From positions 1 through 59,591 of the forward strand of contig CAYTIH010000010.1 in the NCBI GenBank assembly GCA_964437825.1: DNA of 59,591 bases. The letters are read 5' to 3'. The notes under the pieces are model-generated. The model worked only from the letters and a program-made list of their open reading frames with translations, was not told the origin of the DNA and did not search any database. The position numbers and the translations under genes were made by a program. Source of the DNA: JBJFCE01 sp964437825 (GTDB taxonomy: Bacteria; Bacillota; Clostridia; Lachnospirales; Lachnospiraceae). Positions 36,706 through 45,918 of the stretch are shown in pieces. Numbering within the stretch: position 1 is the first letter of the stretch; each line of letters starts with the position of its first letter.

Positions 36706-36945
36706 ATGAGTGACTTAACTGCTTCATCCTGTGGATGCGGAAATTCAACAAGAGACAATGACTGCGGATGCAATATTTTATGGATCATCATCCTGCTTGC
36801 ATTATTCAGCGGCAACAACAGAAACGGCTGCGGATGCGGTTTTGGTTTCGGCAGCGGACGCAGCGATGATAATAACAACTGCTGTGAATGGATTATCCTG
36901 TTATTGATCCTTTCCTGCTGCGGCGGATGCGGTTCCTGCTTCTAA
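36706..36945 (+). CDS. Small Cys/Gly-rich membrane protein (high-cysteine, HCB protein 13-like)
   Basis: The 79-residue product has two short hydrophobic helices (ILWIIILLALF and WIILLLILSCC) separated by Gly/Cys/Asn-rich loops such as NGCGCGFGFGSGRS. It has 14 cysteines, many as CGC. Products of this kind in Lachnospiraceae are often named chorion class high-cysteine HCB protein 13 by distant similarity to insect eggshell proteins, which is compositional and not evidence of function. GGAGG lies seven bases before the ATG. A hairpin terminator follows at 36965-36994. A role in metal binding or a cell-envelope structure is speculation. Confidence 0.75.
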   Translation: MSDLTASSCGCGNSTRDNDCGCNILWIIILLALFSGNNRNGCGCGFGFGSGRSDDNNNCCEWIILLLILSCCGGCGSCF

Positions 36946-36964
36946 CAAATTCATAAGGATACCA

Positions 36965-36994
36965 TCCGGGCGGACTAAGCTCCGCCCGGGATTT
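36965..36994 (+). terminator. Hairpin terminator after the Cys/Gly-rich gene
   Basis: TCCGGGCGGA pairs with TCCGCCCGGGA around CTAAGC and is followed by ATTTCT. The stem is strong, the T-tract short. Confidence 0.6.
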
Positions 36995-37113
36995 CTGTAC
37001 GCCCGCGCTATTCGATATTTACAGTGTGAATCTCAATTTGGCAGAATGAAGCATTTTCTTCTCGAAAACACCCCTGCTGCATACAATATGGTAAAGACAG
37101 GAAACGCAAATCT

Positions 37114-37914
37114 ATGGAGCCAATCTATCCGAACAGCCAAGACAACTGCACACCCTCCTGTGATGAATTTGACAGCAGGTTCAGCACACGTTCCTTACGT
37201 ATGCTCAAGCTGCTCACTCCGCTCCTGCCCTCCGCCATACAGCCCGCCATTGCTATGGCGATCCGACTGCAGGAATTACAGGTAACCCTGCGTCTGCTCC
37301 GTTCCGATCATTTTTCCCGTGGTCTTCTGCATGCGGCAGATATCGGCAGTCATAAATTTTCTACAGAAACCGTAAAACTGATTCTGGAAAAAATTTCTCC
37401 GCTTTTATCTCCTGATGAAAAAAAGGAAATCGATAAAATCAAGCAAATGCTTCAGATGTTTGAAACCTACAAGCAGCTGGAGCCCTACATGTCCATGTTC
37501 AGCCAGATGGCTTCTGCCTGCGGTACCGGCGAGACTTCCAAAGATACGGATTCAGACTGCGGAAACAAAGGCAGGGAAGCTTTTGCAAACTCAGCATTCG
37601 GAGAAACGCTCGCGCAAATGCTGAACCCTGATATGTTGAATATGCTCGGTTTCAATGCAGGAAATAATTCAGAAAATAATACAGGAAGTAATGCGGGAAA
37701 TAATATAGGAAATATGCTGAATCCCGATATGCTTCAAACAATATCCGGCCTCATGCATGCATTTTCGGATTCCTCCCCGGGATCCGCAGAAGGGGACGGC
37801 GATATCAAAGAAGCCGATATCGGCAGACAGGAAAGCCCAAACACAGATTCTCAGGAAAACGACCTGAATCAGGAATCTGCAGACAATTATTCTCAGAAAG
37901 GAGAACCCCTATGA
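37114..37914 (+). CDS. Helical protein of unknown function with a disordered Asn/Gly-rich tail
   Basis: The 266-residue protein has a helical N-terminal half (residues 25-130; LLTPLLPSAIQPAIAMAIRL and TVKLILEKISPLLSPDEKKE). The C-terminal half contains an approximate repeat, LNPDMLNMLGFN and MLNPDMLQTISG, spaced by Asn/Gly runs, and ends in an acidic, Gln/Ser/Asp-rich tail. The segment FSTETVKLILEKISPLLSPD resembles FSKEEMNLITDVIKKNCSDS of the next gene, so the two share a module. No signal peptide or membrane helix is certain, although residues 30-50 are hydrophobic. The start is the ATG with AGGAAA ten bases upstream. The stop overlaps the next start. No family is recognised. Confidence 0.72.
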   Translation: MEPIYPNSQDNCTPSCDEFDSRFSTRSLRMLKLLTPLLPSAIQPAIAMAIRLQELQVTLRLLRSDHFSRGLLHAADIGSHKFSTETVKLILEKISPLLSPDEKKEIDKIKQMLQMFETYKQLEPYMSMFSQMASACGTGETSKDTDSDCGNKGREAFANSAFGETLAQMLNPDMLNMLGFNAGNNSENNTGSNAGNNIGNMLNPDMLQTISGLMHAFSDSSPGSAEGDGDIKEADIGRQESPNTDSQENDLNQESADNYSQKGEPL

Positions 37915-38177
37915 CTAAGGACTGGATGAACGATCCCGCTCTTTCCGATATTGATCAAAGGAAGCTGGAATTTCTACATACACTTGTAATTGAAAGCACC
38001 ACACTCTCCCAAAAAGATCTTCTTCCGTTTTTTCTTTCTCTGGCGAAACGCGGAAAGGATGAAAAAATCAATTTTTCAAAAGAAGAAATGAATCTGATTA
38101 CTGACGTGATCAAAAAGAACTGCTCCGACAGCGAGCGCAGTAAAATAGATAAAATCTTAAAAAGCAGACCGGTCTGA
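37911..38177 (+). CDS. Small helical protein sharing a module with the preceding gene
   Basis: The 88-residue protein is predicted to be all helical and soluble. Its second half, INFSKEEMNLITDVIKKNC then SDSERSKIDKILK, parallels the HKFSTETVKLILEKISPLL then SPDEKKEIDKIKQ segment of the larger upstream protein; shared positions include F-S, L-I, S and I-D-K-I. The start overlaps the stop of the previous gene by four bases and has AGAAAGGAG upstream, so both are co-translated. Its stop lies inside a terminator stem. Function unknown. Confidence 0.7.
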   Translation: MTKDWMNDPALSDIDQRKLEFLHTLVIESTTLSQKDLLPFFLSLAKRGKDEKINFSKEEMNLITDVIKKNCSDSERSKIDKILKSRPV

Positions 38178-38198
38178 CAAAACTGGTCTGCTTTTTAA
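38158..38198 (+). terminator. Bidirectional terminator between the small genes and tyrA
   Basis: AAAGCAGACC (38161-38170) pairs with GGTCTGCTTT (38185-38194), with a T-tract on the plus side and an A-tract on the left that serves as T-tract for the minus-strand tyrA gene ending at 38216. Confidence 0.88.
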
Positions 38199-38215
38199 GA
38201 TCGCTTTGGTTCTTA

Positions 38216-39304
38216 TTAATTTTCATATACATGATAGCCGAGATTCCGAAGGATCTCATAGGATTTTAATTTTGATGACTGCTCGTAAAATTCTATCCGA
38301 AGGACTCCTTCTTCATATTCTCTATTATGTATAATTCCGATATTTTTGATACTGATCTGATACTCCGCTAACAGAGTAGCGATCCCTGCCAGCGACCCGG
38401 CCACATCAGGAATATCCACATGACAAGCATATACCTTGCGGATCGGCCCGTCCACCGCTTCCGTAAAGGAATCTCTGTAATCTCTGGCACTGCTGAAAAA
38501 ATCATAGATTCTCTTTTGATCGCGATGCGCTATCCTCTCTCTGATTTCCTGCAGGGAGTTTATATATGCATCTAACAATTTCACGATATTTTCTGTATTC
38601 GTCATACAGATCGCTTCCCACATCGCAGGCGATGACGATGCAATTCTCGTAATATCCCGAAAGCCTCCCGCTGCGATCATCTTCATGATGCCGTCCTGCT
38701 TATCTTCTGCCTTTACCAGATTGACCAGGGATGCCGCTATGACATGCGGAAGATGGGAAATCGCTCCCGTTACATAATCATGCTTGTCCGGACTTAAGAT
38801 CAGCGGAATGGCGCCTGTCTGCAATACCAGCTGCTCATATGTCCTTAGCTTCTCTGTAGAGGTTGACTTCGTCGGCGTAATCATATAATATGCATTTTCA
38901 AACAGATCCGCCTTTGCGTTTGCATAGCCTGTTTTTTCACTTCCTGCCATCGGATGGCCGCCGATAAATCGGTCTGCAAGGTCCATCTGCTCAATATGCT
39001 TATGAATATCGCCCTTCACACTGCCCACATCCGTCAGAACGGCGCTTTCTTTTAAGCAGCCTGCCAGCTTTTTCAAATTTTCATCATTCTCCGTAACAGG
39101 CGCACACAGAAATACAAAATCACAGGTTCCGAATTCCTCATTCACTTCTGTAAGCGCATGTTCGATCACCTTTTCTTTGACGGCAAGTGACAGCGACTCC
39201 CTGTCAATATCATATGCAATCAATTCATATTCCTGCGATGCGTTTTTTAACGCCTTGGCTATGGAACCGCCGATCAGTCCCAGTCCGATAAATCCTATTT
39301 TCAT
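38216..39304 (-). CDS. tyrA: Prephenate dehydrogenase with C-terminal ACT domain
   Basis: This enzyme oxidises prephenate to 4-hydroxyphenylpyruvate in tyrosine synthesis. The N-terminal nucleotide-binding GFIGLGLIGGSIAKAL is followed by FVFLCAPVTEN, TDVGSVKG and the active-site HPMAGSEKTGY. The all-helical dimer domain includes the AISHLPHVIAASLV motif. Residues of about 290-362 form an ACT domain (VDIPDVAGSLAGIATLLAEY), the usual tyrosine-feedback module. Length 362 is normal for Firmicute TyrA. It is followed by a terminator at 38158-38198. The start has a weak GGAAAGG site. Confidence 0.95.
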   Translation of the reverse strand: MKIGFIGLGLIGGSIAKALKNASQEYELIAYDIDRESLSLAVKEKVIEHALTEVNEEFGTCDFVFLCAPVTENDENLKKLAGCLKESAVLTDVGSVKGDIHKHIEQMDLADRFIGGHPMAGSEKTGYANAKADLFENAYYMITPTKSTSTEKLRTYEQLVLQTGAIPLILSPDKHDYVTGAISHLPHVIAASLVNLVKAEDKQDGIMKMIAAGGFRDITRIASSSPAMWEAICMTNTENIVKLLDAYINSLQEIRERIAHRDQKRIYDFFSSARDYRDSFTEAVDGPIRKVYACHVDIPDVAGSLAGIATLLAEYQISIKNIGIIHNREYEEGVLRIEFYEQSSKLKSYEILRNLGYHVYEN

Positions 39305-39365
39305 AACATAACCACGCCTTTCCCGCGCACAACCGGTTTCCCTGCTGCGCCAATCCTCACAAAGC

Positions 39366-40400
39366 TTATTTCACAAACATCGCGTCCCCAAAGCTGAAAA
39401 ACCGATATTTTTCCCTCACCGCTTCCTCATAGGCCGCAAGGACGTGCTCGCGTCCTGCAAGCGCGGATACCAGCATGATCAGCGTGGATTCCGGAAGATG
39501 AAAATTGGTAATCAGCTCGTCCGTTACCTTGAATTTATATCCCGGATAGATGAAGATTTCAGTATTGTCACAGCATTCCCCAAGCAGTCCGTTTTCGTCA
39601 GCCGCGCTCTCAACGGTTCTGCAGCTGGTCGTTCCCACGCATATCACCTTATGTCCGCTCTGCTTTGCTCTGTTGATTTTCTCCGCAGCCTGTGCACTGA
39701 TCTGATAATACTCGGAATGCATATGGTGATTTAATACATTATCCTCTTTTACGGGACGAAACGTGCCAAGTCCCACATGAAGCGTTACATAGGCAATGTC
39801 TACGCCGCTTTGTTCTATTTCTTCCAGCAGCTCCTTTGTGAAATGAAGTCCCGCAGTCGGCGCCGCTGCAGAGCCCTCATATTTGGCATATACTGTCTGA
39901 TACCGGTTCCTGTCCTTCAGCTTGTGTGTGATATAGGGAGGCAGCGGCATTTCTCCAAGCCTGTCAAGTACTTCCTCCCAAATCCCCTCATATGCAAACC
40001 GGATCAGGCGGTTTCCTTCCTCTACGACATCCAGAACCGTACCTGTCAATATGCCGTCGCCAAAGGTAATCACCGCTCCCGGCCTTGCCTTTTTTCCGGG
40101 CTTTACCAGTGTTTCCCAAACATTGTTTTCCCTGCGCTTTAATAAAAGCACTTCGACGCACGCCCCGGTATCCGCCTTACTCCCCATCAGTCTGGCGGGA
40201 ATGACCTTGGTATTGTTTAATACCAGGCAATCCCCCGGATGGAGATACTGCCTAATATCCCGAAAGGTATGATGTGAATACTCGCCTGTTTTCTTGTCCA
40301 ATACCAGAAGTCTTGAGGCAGCCCGATCCTCTAACGGATCCTGTGCAATTAGTTCTTTGGGAAGATCAAAATAAAAATCTGACTTCAGTAATTCTTCCAT
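39366..40400 (-). CDS. queA: S-adenosylmethionine:tRNA ribosyltransferase-isomerase QueA
   Basis: QueA transfers the ribosyl part of S-adenosylmethionine to preQ1 at the wobble position of Tyr, His, Asp and Asn tRNAs, giving epoxyqueuosine. The 344-residue protein has the family features: YDFDLPKELIA-like start (FYFDLPKELIAQDPLEDR), LVLNNTKVIPARL, GSAAAPTAGLHFT, LHVGLGTFRPV and TNFHLPESTLIMLVSAL. The gene is preceded by the M18 aminopeptidase and followed by tyrA. A downstream tgt is not in the window. Identification is secure. Confidence 0.96.
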   Translation of the reverse strand: MEELLKSDFYFDLPKELIAQDPLEDRAASRLLVLDKKTGEYSHHTFRDIRQYLHPGDCLVLNNTKVIPARLMGSKADTGACVEVLLLKRRENNVWETLVKPGKKARPGAVITFGDGILTGTVLDVVEEGNRLIRFAYEGIWEEVLDRLGEMPLPPYITHKLKDRNRYQTVYAKYEGSAAAPTAGLHFTKELLEEIEQSGVDIAYVTLHVGLGTFRPVKEDNVLNHHMHSEYYQISAQAAEKINRAKQSGHKVICVGTTSCRTVESAADENGLLGECCDNTEIFIYPGYKFKVTDELITNFHLPESTLIMLVSALAGREHVLAAYEEAVREKYRFFSFGDAMFVK

Positions 40401-40456
40401 AATGTAATTTCCGCATTCCGCCGCGGAATCCTTTCTGTTCGCATCTCAATTTCCGG

Positions 40457-41866
40457 CTACAGACAGGCCTCTTTCAAAAACGCCACATATCCGCGCTTCA
40501 TTTCATATAAGTCCGCCTTACTGGTAACCTCCCAGGGTGCATGCATATTTAATACCGGAACGCCGCAGTCAATCACATTCATCCCATATAAAGCAAGAAT
40601 ATAGGCAATGGTACCGCCGCCGCCCAGATCCACCTTGCCAAGCTCGGCCGTCTGTATATTGACATGCTCTCTGTCAAAAATACCACGGATATGTCCCAGA
40701 TATTCCGCATTGGCATCGTTGGAGCCTGACTTTCCGCGGGAGCCGGTAAATTTGTTAAACACCATGCCGTCGCCCAGATAAGCCACGTTTTTCTTATCAA
40801 AGCTTCCTGCAAAGGAAGGATCAAAGGCGCTGGAAACATCCGAGGAAAGCATATCACTGCGGGAAAGGCATCTGCGCAGCGCAAGATCGCTGTACTGTCC
40901 CGTCAGATTCATCAGCTCCGCCGCCGAATTTTCGAAAAAGCGTGACTGCATACCGGTTGCCCCGACGCTCCCGATTTCTTCTTTATCTACCAGAATACAG
41001 CAGGTGGTACGCTCAGGCGCCTCCACTTCCAGCATTGCCTGATAGGATGCATATGCACATACCCTGTCGTCCTGCCCGTATGCCATAATCATACTGCGGT
41101 CAAGTCCTGCCTCCCGCGCATGGCCTGCCGGAACGATTTCCAGCTCTGCGGAAATAAAGTCATCTTCCTCTATATCATAATATTCCTTGAAAAGAGCAAG
41201 CGCACTTTTTTTAACGGCTTCCTTTTCCTTTGAAGCCTCTGCGTCATCCTGCTCTGACAGATACGGCTGATTTCCGATAATAATGTCAAGCGCCTCTCCT
41301 TCAATAACCTTAGAAGCCTTCTTTTCCAGCTGCTCCGCAGACAGATGAATCAACAAATCAGAAATAAAAAATACGGGATCATCCTTTTTATCTCCGATAT
41401 TAACAATTACCGTTGTTCCGTCCTTCTTTACAATCACGCCGTGCATGGCAAGCGGCAGCGCCACCCACTGATATTTCTTGATTCCGCCGTAATAATGGGT
41501 ATCCAGATATGCAAAACCGCCCTCCTCATACAAGGGATTCTGCTTTATGTCAAGTCTGGGGGAGTCAATATGCGCACCGAGGATGTTCATGCCCTCCTCC
41601 AGCGGTTTTTCTCCGATCTGGTACATTACAATGGATTTATTCATCCAGACAGAATATACCTTATCGCCGGGCTTTAGTACTTTGCCTGCGGCAACTGCTT
41701 TTTCCAGCTCCTGATAGCCGTGATCTTCAATCTCATTGACAATCGTGTCAATGCATTCACGCTCTGTTTTTCCGCAGTCGAGAAAATGCATATAGCTTTT
41801 TGCAAATTTCTCGCATTCGCCCATCTGTTTTTTATTGTACGTTTTCCATGTATTGGTGTGTTCCAT
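40457..41866 (-). CDS. M18-family aminopeptidase
   Basis: M18 peptidases are cytosolic, dodecameric zinc aminopeptidases that remove acidic or neutral N-terminal residues. The 469-residue protein has NILGAHIDSPRLD (first zinc ligand), LVDKEEIGSVGATGMQS (catalytic Glu and zinc ligand) and MHAPWEVTSKADLYEM (last zinc ligand). Length and motifs fit the bacterial ApeA/LAP group. Its start is set by an ATG with CAGGGAAC just upstream; the site is not strong. The preferred residue cannot be read from sequence. Confidence 0.93.
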   Translation of the reverse strand: MEHTNTWKTYNKKQMGECEKFAKSYMHFLDCGKTERECIDTIVNEIEDHGYQELEKAVAAGKVLKPGDKVYSVWMNKSIVMYQIGEKPLEEGMNILGAHIDSPRLDIKQNPLYEEGGFAYLDTHYYGGIKKYQWVALPLAMHGVIVKKDGTTVIVNIGDKKDDPVFFISDLLIHLSAEQLEKKASKVIEGEALDIIIGNQPYLSEQDDAEASKEKEAVKKSALALFKEYYDIEEDDFISAELEIVPAGHAREAGLDRSMIMAYGQDDRVCAYASYQAMLEVEAPERTTCCILVDKEEIGSVGATGMQSRFFENSAAELMNLTGQYSDLALRRCLSRSDMLSSDVSSAFDPSFAGSFDKKNVAYLGDGMVFNKFTGSRGKSGSNDANAEYLGHIRGIFDREHVNIQTAELGKVDLGGGGTIAYILALYGMNVIDCGVPVLNMHAPWEVTSKADLYEMKRGYVAFLKEACL

Positions 41867-41960
41867 GTTCCCTGCATCCTTTCTTCCCGATCATAGCGCG
41901 TTTTTCTGTAAACTGCTCGAACATAATTCTATCTCTTATCAGCTTCTTTTTCAATCAAAA

Positions 41961-41993
41961 TCGGGATAAGCAATAAAATCTTGCCTATCCCGA
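41961..41993 (-). terminator. Terminator after pheST
   Basis: TCGGGATA and TATCCCGA form the main stem with extra GCAA/TTGC pairs and are followed on the minus strand by TTTTGATTG. It lies 24 bases past the pheT stop. Confidence 0.7.
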
Positions 41994-42016
41994 ATCATTA
42001 CCTATATTTCTTTTTC

Positions 42017-44437
42017 TTATGCACGAAGCTCGATTCCCATACTCTGTAATCCGTTGAGGATCTTTTTCATTGCCGCATTAATATCCGCTTCCTCAAGCGT
42101 CCTGTCTTTGGCGCGGAAGGTAATGGAATAAGCAACCGACTTAAAGCCCGGCTTAATCTGTGCGCCCTCATAAACGTCAAACAGCTCATAGCCTTCCAGA
42201 ATCCTGCCGCCGCGCTGTGCGATCATTGCCTCAATCTGTCCCACTAATATTTCCTTGGGAACCACCATGGAAATATCTCTGGAAACGGCAGGGAATCTGG
42301 TAATTCCCTCATATTTTCTGTTAAAGGTTGCCATGGGTACGATTTCCGGCATATCCAGAACCGCTACATAAGCCTTGGTTCCGATTTCATAGTTATCCAA
42401 AACCTGCGGATGAACCTCTCCAAGATAGCCTGCCACCTTTCCCTGATAAAGGATATTTGCCTGGCGTCCCGGATGAAGATACGGCTTACCGGAGTTCGGA
42501 TCATACTGGGTCTTTTCTCTCATACCGATGCTGTCAAAGAATTCCTCCACAACTCCCTTCATGGTAAAGAAATCTCCTTCGCCATACATACCGAGCGTAA
42601 AGGTCATCCGCTCCTGCGGAAGTTCGGTTAACGGCACCTGCTTTGGCAGATAGACATTTCCTATTTCATACAGGCGCACATCCTTATTTCTCCTGTTATA
42701 GTTCGTGGAAAGGGATGTCAGCATACCGTTTAAGGGCAGCGTTCTCATAATGGAGAAATCCTCTCCGAGCGGATTGGCAATCGTCACGGTCTTTCTAAGC
42801 TCGCTGTCCATGGGAATCAGCAATTGATCAAATACCTTCGGACTTTCAAAGGAGTAGGTCATTCCCTGGGAGAAGCCGCAGAATTCAGCGATTTCTCTTG
42901 CTTTATTCTCAATTCTCATTTTAAAGGACAATTTACCGGCTGTTGCTTCGCCGCTTGGCAGAGTAACCGGAATCTTATCATAACCGTAAAAACGAGCCGC
43001 CTCTTCTGCGATATCCACAAATTCCAGCAGATCCTGTCTGAAGGAGGGGCAGATAATCTCATTGGATGCTTCCTCATATACCAGTTCAATCCTCTGAAAG
43101 ATCTTAAGCATTTCTTCTCTGGATATATCCGTTCCAAGGAAACGATTGATTTTCTCCGGCTCAAAAGGAATTCTGACAAGCTCCTTCAGCGGCTCCTTAA
43201 CATCGACAATTCCGCCGACTACTTCCCCGCAGCCAAGCTCCTCAATCAGCTGGCACGCTCTGTTAATGGCATCCTCTGCATTTCTGGGGTCCAGTCCTTT
43301 TTCAAAGATACCGGAAGCATCCGTACGAAGGCCGATTCTCTTTGCGGTTTTTCTGATGTTTGCGCCATGGAAGGTCGCCGCTTCGAATAATACGGTGCTT
43401 ACATGATCCGTAATTTTGGAGTTTTCACCGCCCATGATACCTGCAATACCGATTTCTTTTTCCGCATCACAGATCATCAGAACATCATGATCCAGCTTTC
43501 TGATCTGACCGTCAAGCGTCTGGAATTCATCCCCATCCTTCGCGCGGCGGACTATAATCTGTCTGCCCGCAATGGTATCAAGATCATAGGCATGCATGGG
43601 CTGTCCGTATTCTTCCATCACATAATTTGTAATATCGACCAGATTATTGATCGGACGAATGCCGCTGGCAGCAAGGCGTCTTTGCATCCATTTCGGCGAC
43701 GGTGCGATTTTAATATTCTTTACGACTCTCGCACAATATCTGCTGCACAGATCCGTATCCTCTACTTTGACGGAAATATAATCCTTTACATTCTCATCGT
43801 TTCCGGTTTGGAAAACAGCGGGAGGTACGAAAGGCTTTTGAAAGGTTGCCGCCGCTTCCCTTGCAATACCAAGGACGCTGTAGCAATCCACTCTGTTAGA
43901 GGTAATTTCATATTCAAATACGGTATCATGAAGGCTCAAGGCTTCAATAGCGTCAGAGCCGACCACAGCATCCTCATCAAAAATATAAATGCCAAGCTCC
44001 GGCGCCTCGGGATAAAAATTACGATCCGAGCCCAATTCTTCAATGGAGCACATCATACCGTTCGATTCAATACCGCGAAGCTTTCCTGCCTTGATTTCAA
44101 TTCCGTCCTCCGGAAGCGGTCCGCCGTCATGACCGCCGGCTACCTTACCGCCGTTCAAAACAACCGGTACCTTATCCCCTACCTTTACGTTGGGTGCGCC
44201 CGTTACAATCTGAATCGTCTGTGAGCCGATATTGACCTGGCAAATAATCAGCTTATCCGCATTGGGATGTTTCTCTATTTGCTCAATCTGTCCGACAACA
44301 ATATTGCGAAGGTTTTTATCCGTTCTCTCATAGCCCTCCACCTTGGTACCGCTTAAGGTCATTGCATCGCAATACTCCTGATCGGTACAGTCAAGTCCGG
44401 GCACATATGCTTTAATCCAAGATAATGCTGTATTCAT
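42017..44437 (-). CDS. pheT: Phenylalanine-tRNA ligase beta subunit
   Basis: PheT and PheS form the alpha2-beta2 enzyme that charges tRNA-Phe. The 806-residue beta chain shows the N-terminal tRNA-binding OB domain (VGQIEQIEKHPNADKLIICQ), the B3/B4 editing domain around residues 210-370, the B5 helix-turn-helix, and the C-terminal anticodon-binding domain that begins near FPAVSRDISMVVPKE. Length is standard. GGAGAA lies before the ATG, 41 bases after pheS. Both genes are under the T-box leader at 45581-45883. Confidence 0.97.
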   Translation of the reverse strand: MNTALSWIKAYVPGLDCTDQEYCDAMTLSGTKVEGYERTDKNLRNIVVGQIEQIEKHPNADKLIICQVNIGSQTIQIVTGAPNVKVGDKVPVVLNGGKVAGGHDGGPLPEDGIEIKAGKLRGIESNGMMCSIEELGSDRNFYPEAPELGIYIFDEDAVVGSDAIEALSLHDTVFEYEITSNRVDCYSVLGIAREAAATFQKPFVPPAVFQTGNDENVKDYISVKVEDTDLCSRYCARVVKNIKIAPSPKWMQRRLAASGIRPINNLVDITNYVMEEYGQPMHAYDLDTIAGRQIIVRRAKDGDEFQTLDGQIRKLDHDVLMICDAEKEIGIAGIMGGENSKITDHVSTVLFEAATFHGANIRKTAKRIGLRTDASGIFEKGLDPRNAEDAINRACQLIEELGCGEVVGGIVDVKEPLKELVRIPFEPEKINRFLGTDISREEMLKIFQRIELVYEEASNEIICPSFRQDLLEFVDIAEEAARFYGYDKIPVTLPSGEATAGKLSFKMRIENKAREIAEFCGFSQGMTYSFESPKVFDQLLIPMDSELRKTVTIANPLGEDFSIMRTLPLNGMLTSLSTNYNRRNKDVRLYEIGNVYLPKQVPLTELPQERMTFTLGMYGEGDFFTMKGVVEEFFDSIGMREKTQYDPNSGKPYLHPGRQANILYQGKVAGYLGEVHPQVLDNYEIGTKAYVAVLDMPEIVPMATFNRKYEGITRFPAVSRDISMVVPKEILVGQIEAMIAQRGGRILEGYELFDVYEGAQIKPGFKSVAYSITFRAKDRTLEEADINAAMKKILNGLQSMGIELRA

Positions 44438-44478
44438 GTATTCTCCTATCCGGGGCGTCTTATGCCCCTTTTCCCTTT

Positions 44479-45498
44479 TTAGAACTGTTTTAAGAAACGA
44501 ACATCATTCTCATATAGCAGTCTCATATCGTCAATTTCATATTTTAATAAAGTGATACGTTCCAGACCGATCCCGAATGCAAATCCGCTGTATACCTCCG
44601 GATCAATACCGCTCATTTTGAGCACCTTGGGATGAACCATGCCGCAGCCTAAAATTTCGATCCAGCCGCTGCCCTTACAGAAGCGACAGCCCGTGCCGCC
44701 GCATTTAAAGCAGGACATATCCATCTCTGCGGAAGGCTCCGTGAACGGGAAATGATGGGGTCTGAATTTTACTTTGGTATCCTCTCCAAACATTTCCTTT
44801 GCGAACTGCGACAGCGTACCCTTTAAATCGGCAAATGTAATATTTTTGTCAACGACCATGCCTTCAATCTGATGGAAGGAAGGAGAATGTGTCGCATCCA
44901 CCTCATCCGAACGGAATACCCTTCCGGGTGCAATCATTCGGATCGGAAGCTTGCCCTTCTCCATCTCTCTGACCTGAACCGACGAGGTCTGTGTCCTTAA
45001 AAGAATATCGTTATTGACATAGAAGGTATCCTGTTCGTCCTTCGCGGGATGATCCGCAGGGATATTCAGCGCCTCGAAATTATAATAATCATATTCCACT
45101 TCGGGGCCTTCCACAACCTCATAGCCCATGCCAACGAAGATGCTTTCAACCTCATCAAGTGCAATTGTGTTCGGATGCCTGTGTCCCACTTGATTTTTCT
45201 TTGCAGGAAGCGTGACGTCAATGGTCTCCTTCAATATAACCGCTTCCCTGATTTTTGCTTCCATTTTGGTTTTGGCTTCTTCCAGTACACGCTCGATTTC
45301 CTCACGTGTCTCGTTCACCATCTGTCCCACCTTCGGTCTGTCCTCCGGCGCCACATCCTTCATAGATTTCAAAACTCCGGTCAGCTCTCCCTTTTTTCCC
45401 AGGAAATTTACCCTTACCTCATTGAGCTTCTCAAGAGCATCGCTCTCCCTGATCTGCTTTAAGGCATCTTCTTTGATCTGCGCCAACTTGTCTTTCAT
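44479..45498 (-). CDS. pheS: Phenylalanine-tRNA ligase alpha subunit
   Basis: The catalytic chain of phenylalanyl-tRNA synthetase is a class II enzyme. Visible are the N-terminal coiled coil (residues 1-85), GHRHPNTIALDEVESIFVGM, motif 2 region MIAPGRVFRSDEVDATHSPS, the cysteine-rich CFKCGGTGCRFCKGSGW, and motif 3 GFAFGIGLERITLLKY. Length 339 is typical. GGGAGG precedes the ATG. The gene is directly downstream of a phenylalanine T-box, so transcription rises when tRNA-Phe is uncharged. Confidence 0.97.
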   Translation of the reverse strand: MKDKLAQIKEDALKQIRESDALEKLNEVRVNFLGKKGELTGVLKSMKDVAPEDRPKVGQMVNETREEIERVLEEAKTKMEAKIREAVILKETIDVTLPAKKNQVGHRHPNTIALDEVESIFVGMGYEVVEGPEVEYDYYNFEALNIPADHPAKDEQDTFYVNNDILLRTQTSSVQVREMEKGKLPIRMIAPGRVFRSDEVDATHSPSFHQIEGMVVDKNITFADLKGTLSQFAKEMFGEDTKVKFRPHHFPFTEPSAEMDMSCFKCGGTGCRFCKGSGWIEILGCGMVHPKVLKMSGIDPEVYSGFAFGIGLERITLLKYEIDDMRLLYENDVRFLKQF

Positions 45499-45580
45499 AG
45501 TAATCCTCCCTTTTGTTTCGATTGATATCCACGACGTTTCTGTTTTATCCGGTTACTACTGATTCCGTTTCCAAACCATT

Positions 45581-45883
45581 AAAAAATCCCTTGCAAATAA
45601 AGTTGCAAGGGACGAAATTTTCTCCGCGGTACCACCCTGATTCCTGCTATCACAGGCTCTCTGAACGTAACGTGTCATAACGGCTTACCCTACTGAATGT
45701 GATTCAAACGGCTTTCCGTCACAGCCAAATCGGCGGGCCGTACTTCCGGATTTCAATCAGATTGTTCAGGCAGCAGCTCCGGCGGGAACATAATAATCCA
45801 TTTTTACTTAAAGATGCTTTCAGCCGGTGACATCTTCTCTCTGAAAGAAAATAAATTACTTTAACGCCTTCATCGCTTTTATC
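45581..45883 (-). promoter_or_regulatory. T-box leader controlling pheST
   Basis: Read on the minus strand, the leader contains the antiterminator signature AGGGTGGTACCGCGG (forward 45624-45638 region). It is followed by a strong terminator, CCCTTGCAA pairing with TTGCAAGGG (45588-45611), and a T-tract. Upstream is the stem I region with AGAGAGAAGATG and GCTGAAAGCATC. A TTC triplet in TATGTTCCCG (45788-45786) is a good specifier candidate and matches a Phe tRNA. Binding of uncharged tRNA-Phe should favour readthrough into pheS. Confidence 0.93.
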
Positions 45884-45889
45884 GTAATC

Positions 45890-45918
45890 ATTGTAATAAC
45901 TTGCCGGATAAAAGTCAA
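45890..45918 (-). promoter_or_regulatory. Sigma-A promoter of the T-box-pheST transcript
   Basis: TTGACT, a 17-base spacer and TACAAT on the minus strand. The -35 overlaps the yihY stop codon, so the two units abut. Confidence 0.75.

Noticed and set aside
37046..37285. 79-codon frame overlapping the start of the 266-residue gene
   Set aside because: The alternative frame at 37114 is longer, is coupled by a four-base overlap to the next gene and shares a motif with it.
43403..44224. 273-codon open frame opposite pheT
   Set aside because: Complete overlap with conserved pheT codons and no recognisable domain or start signal.
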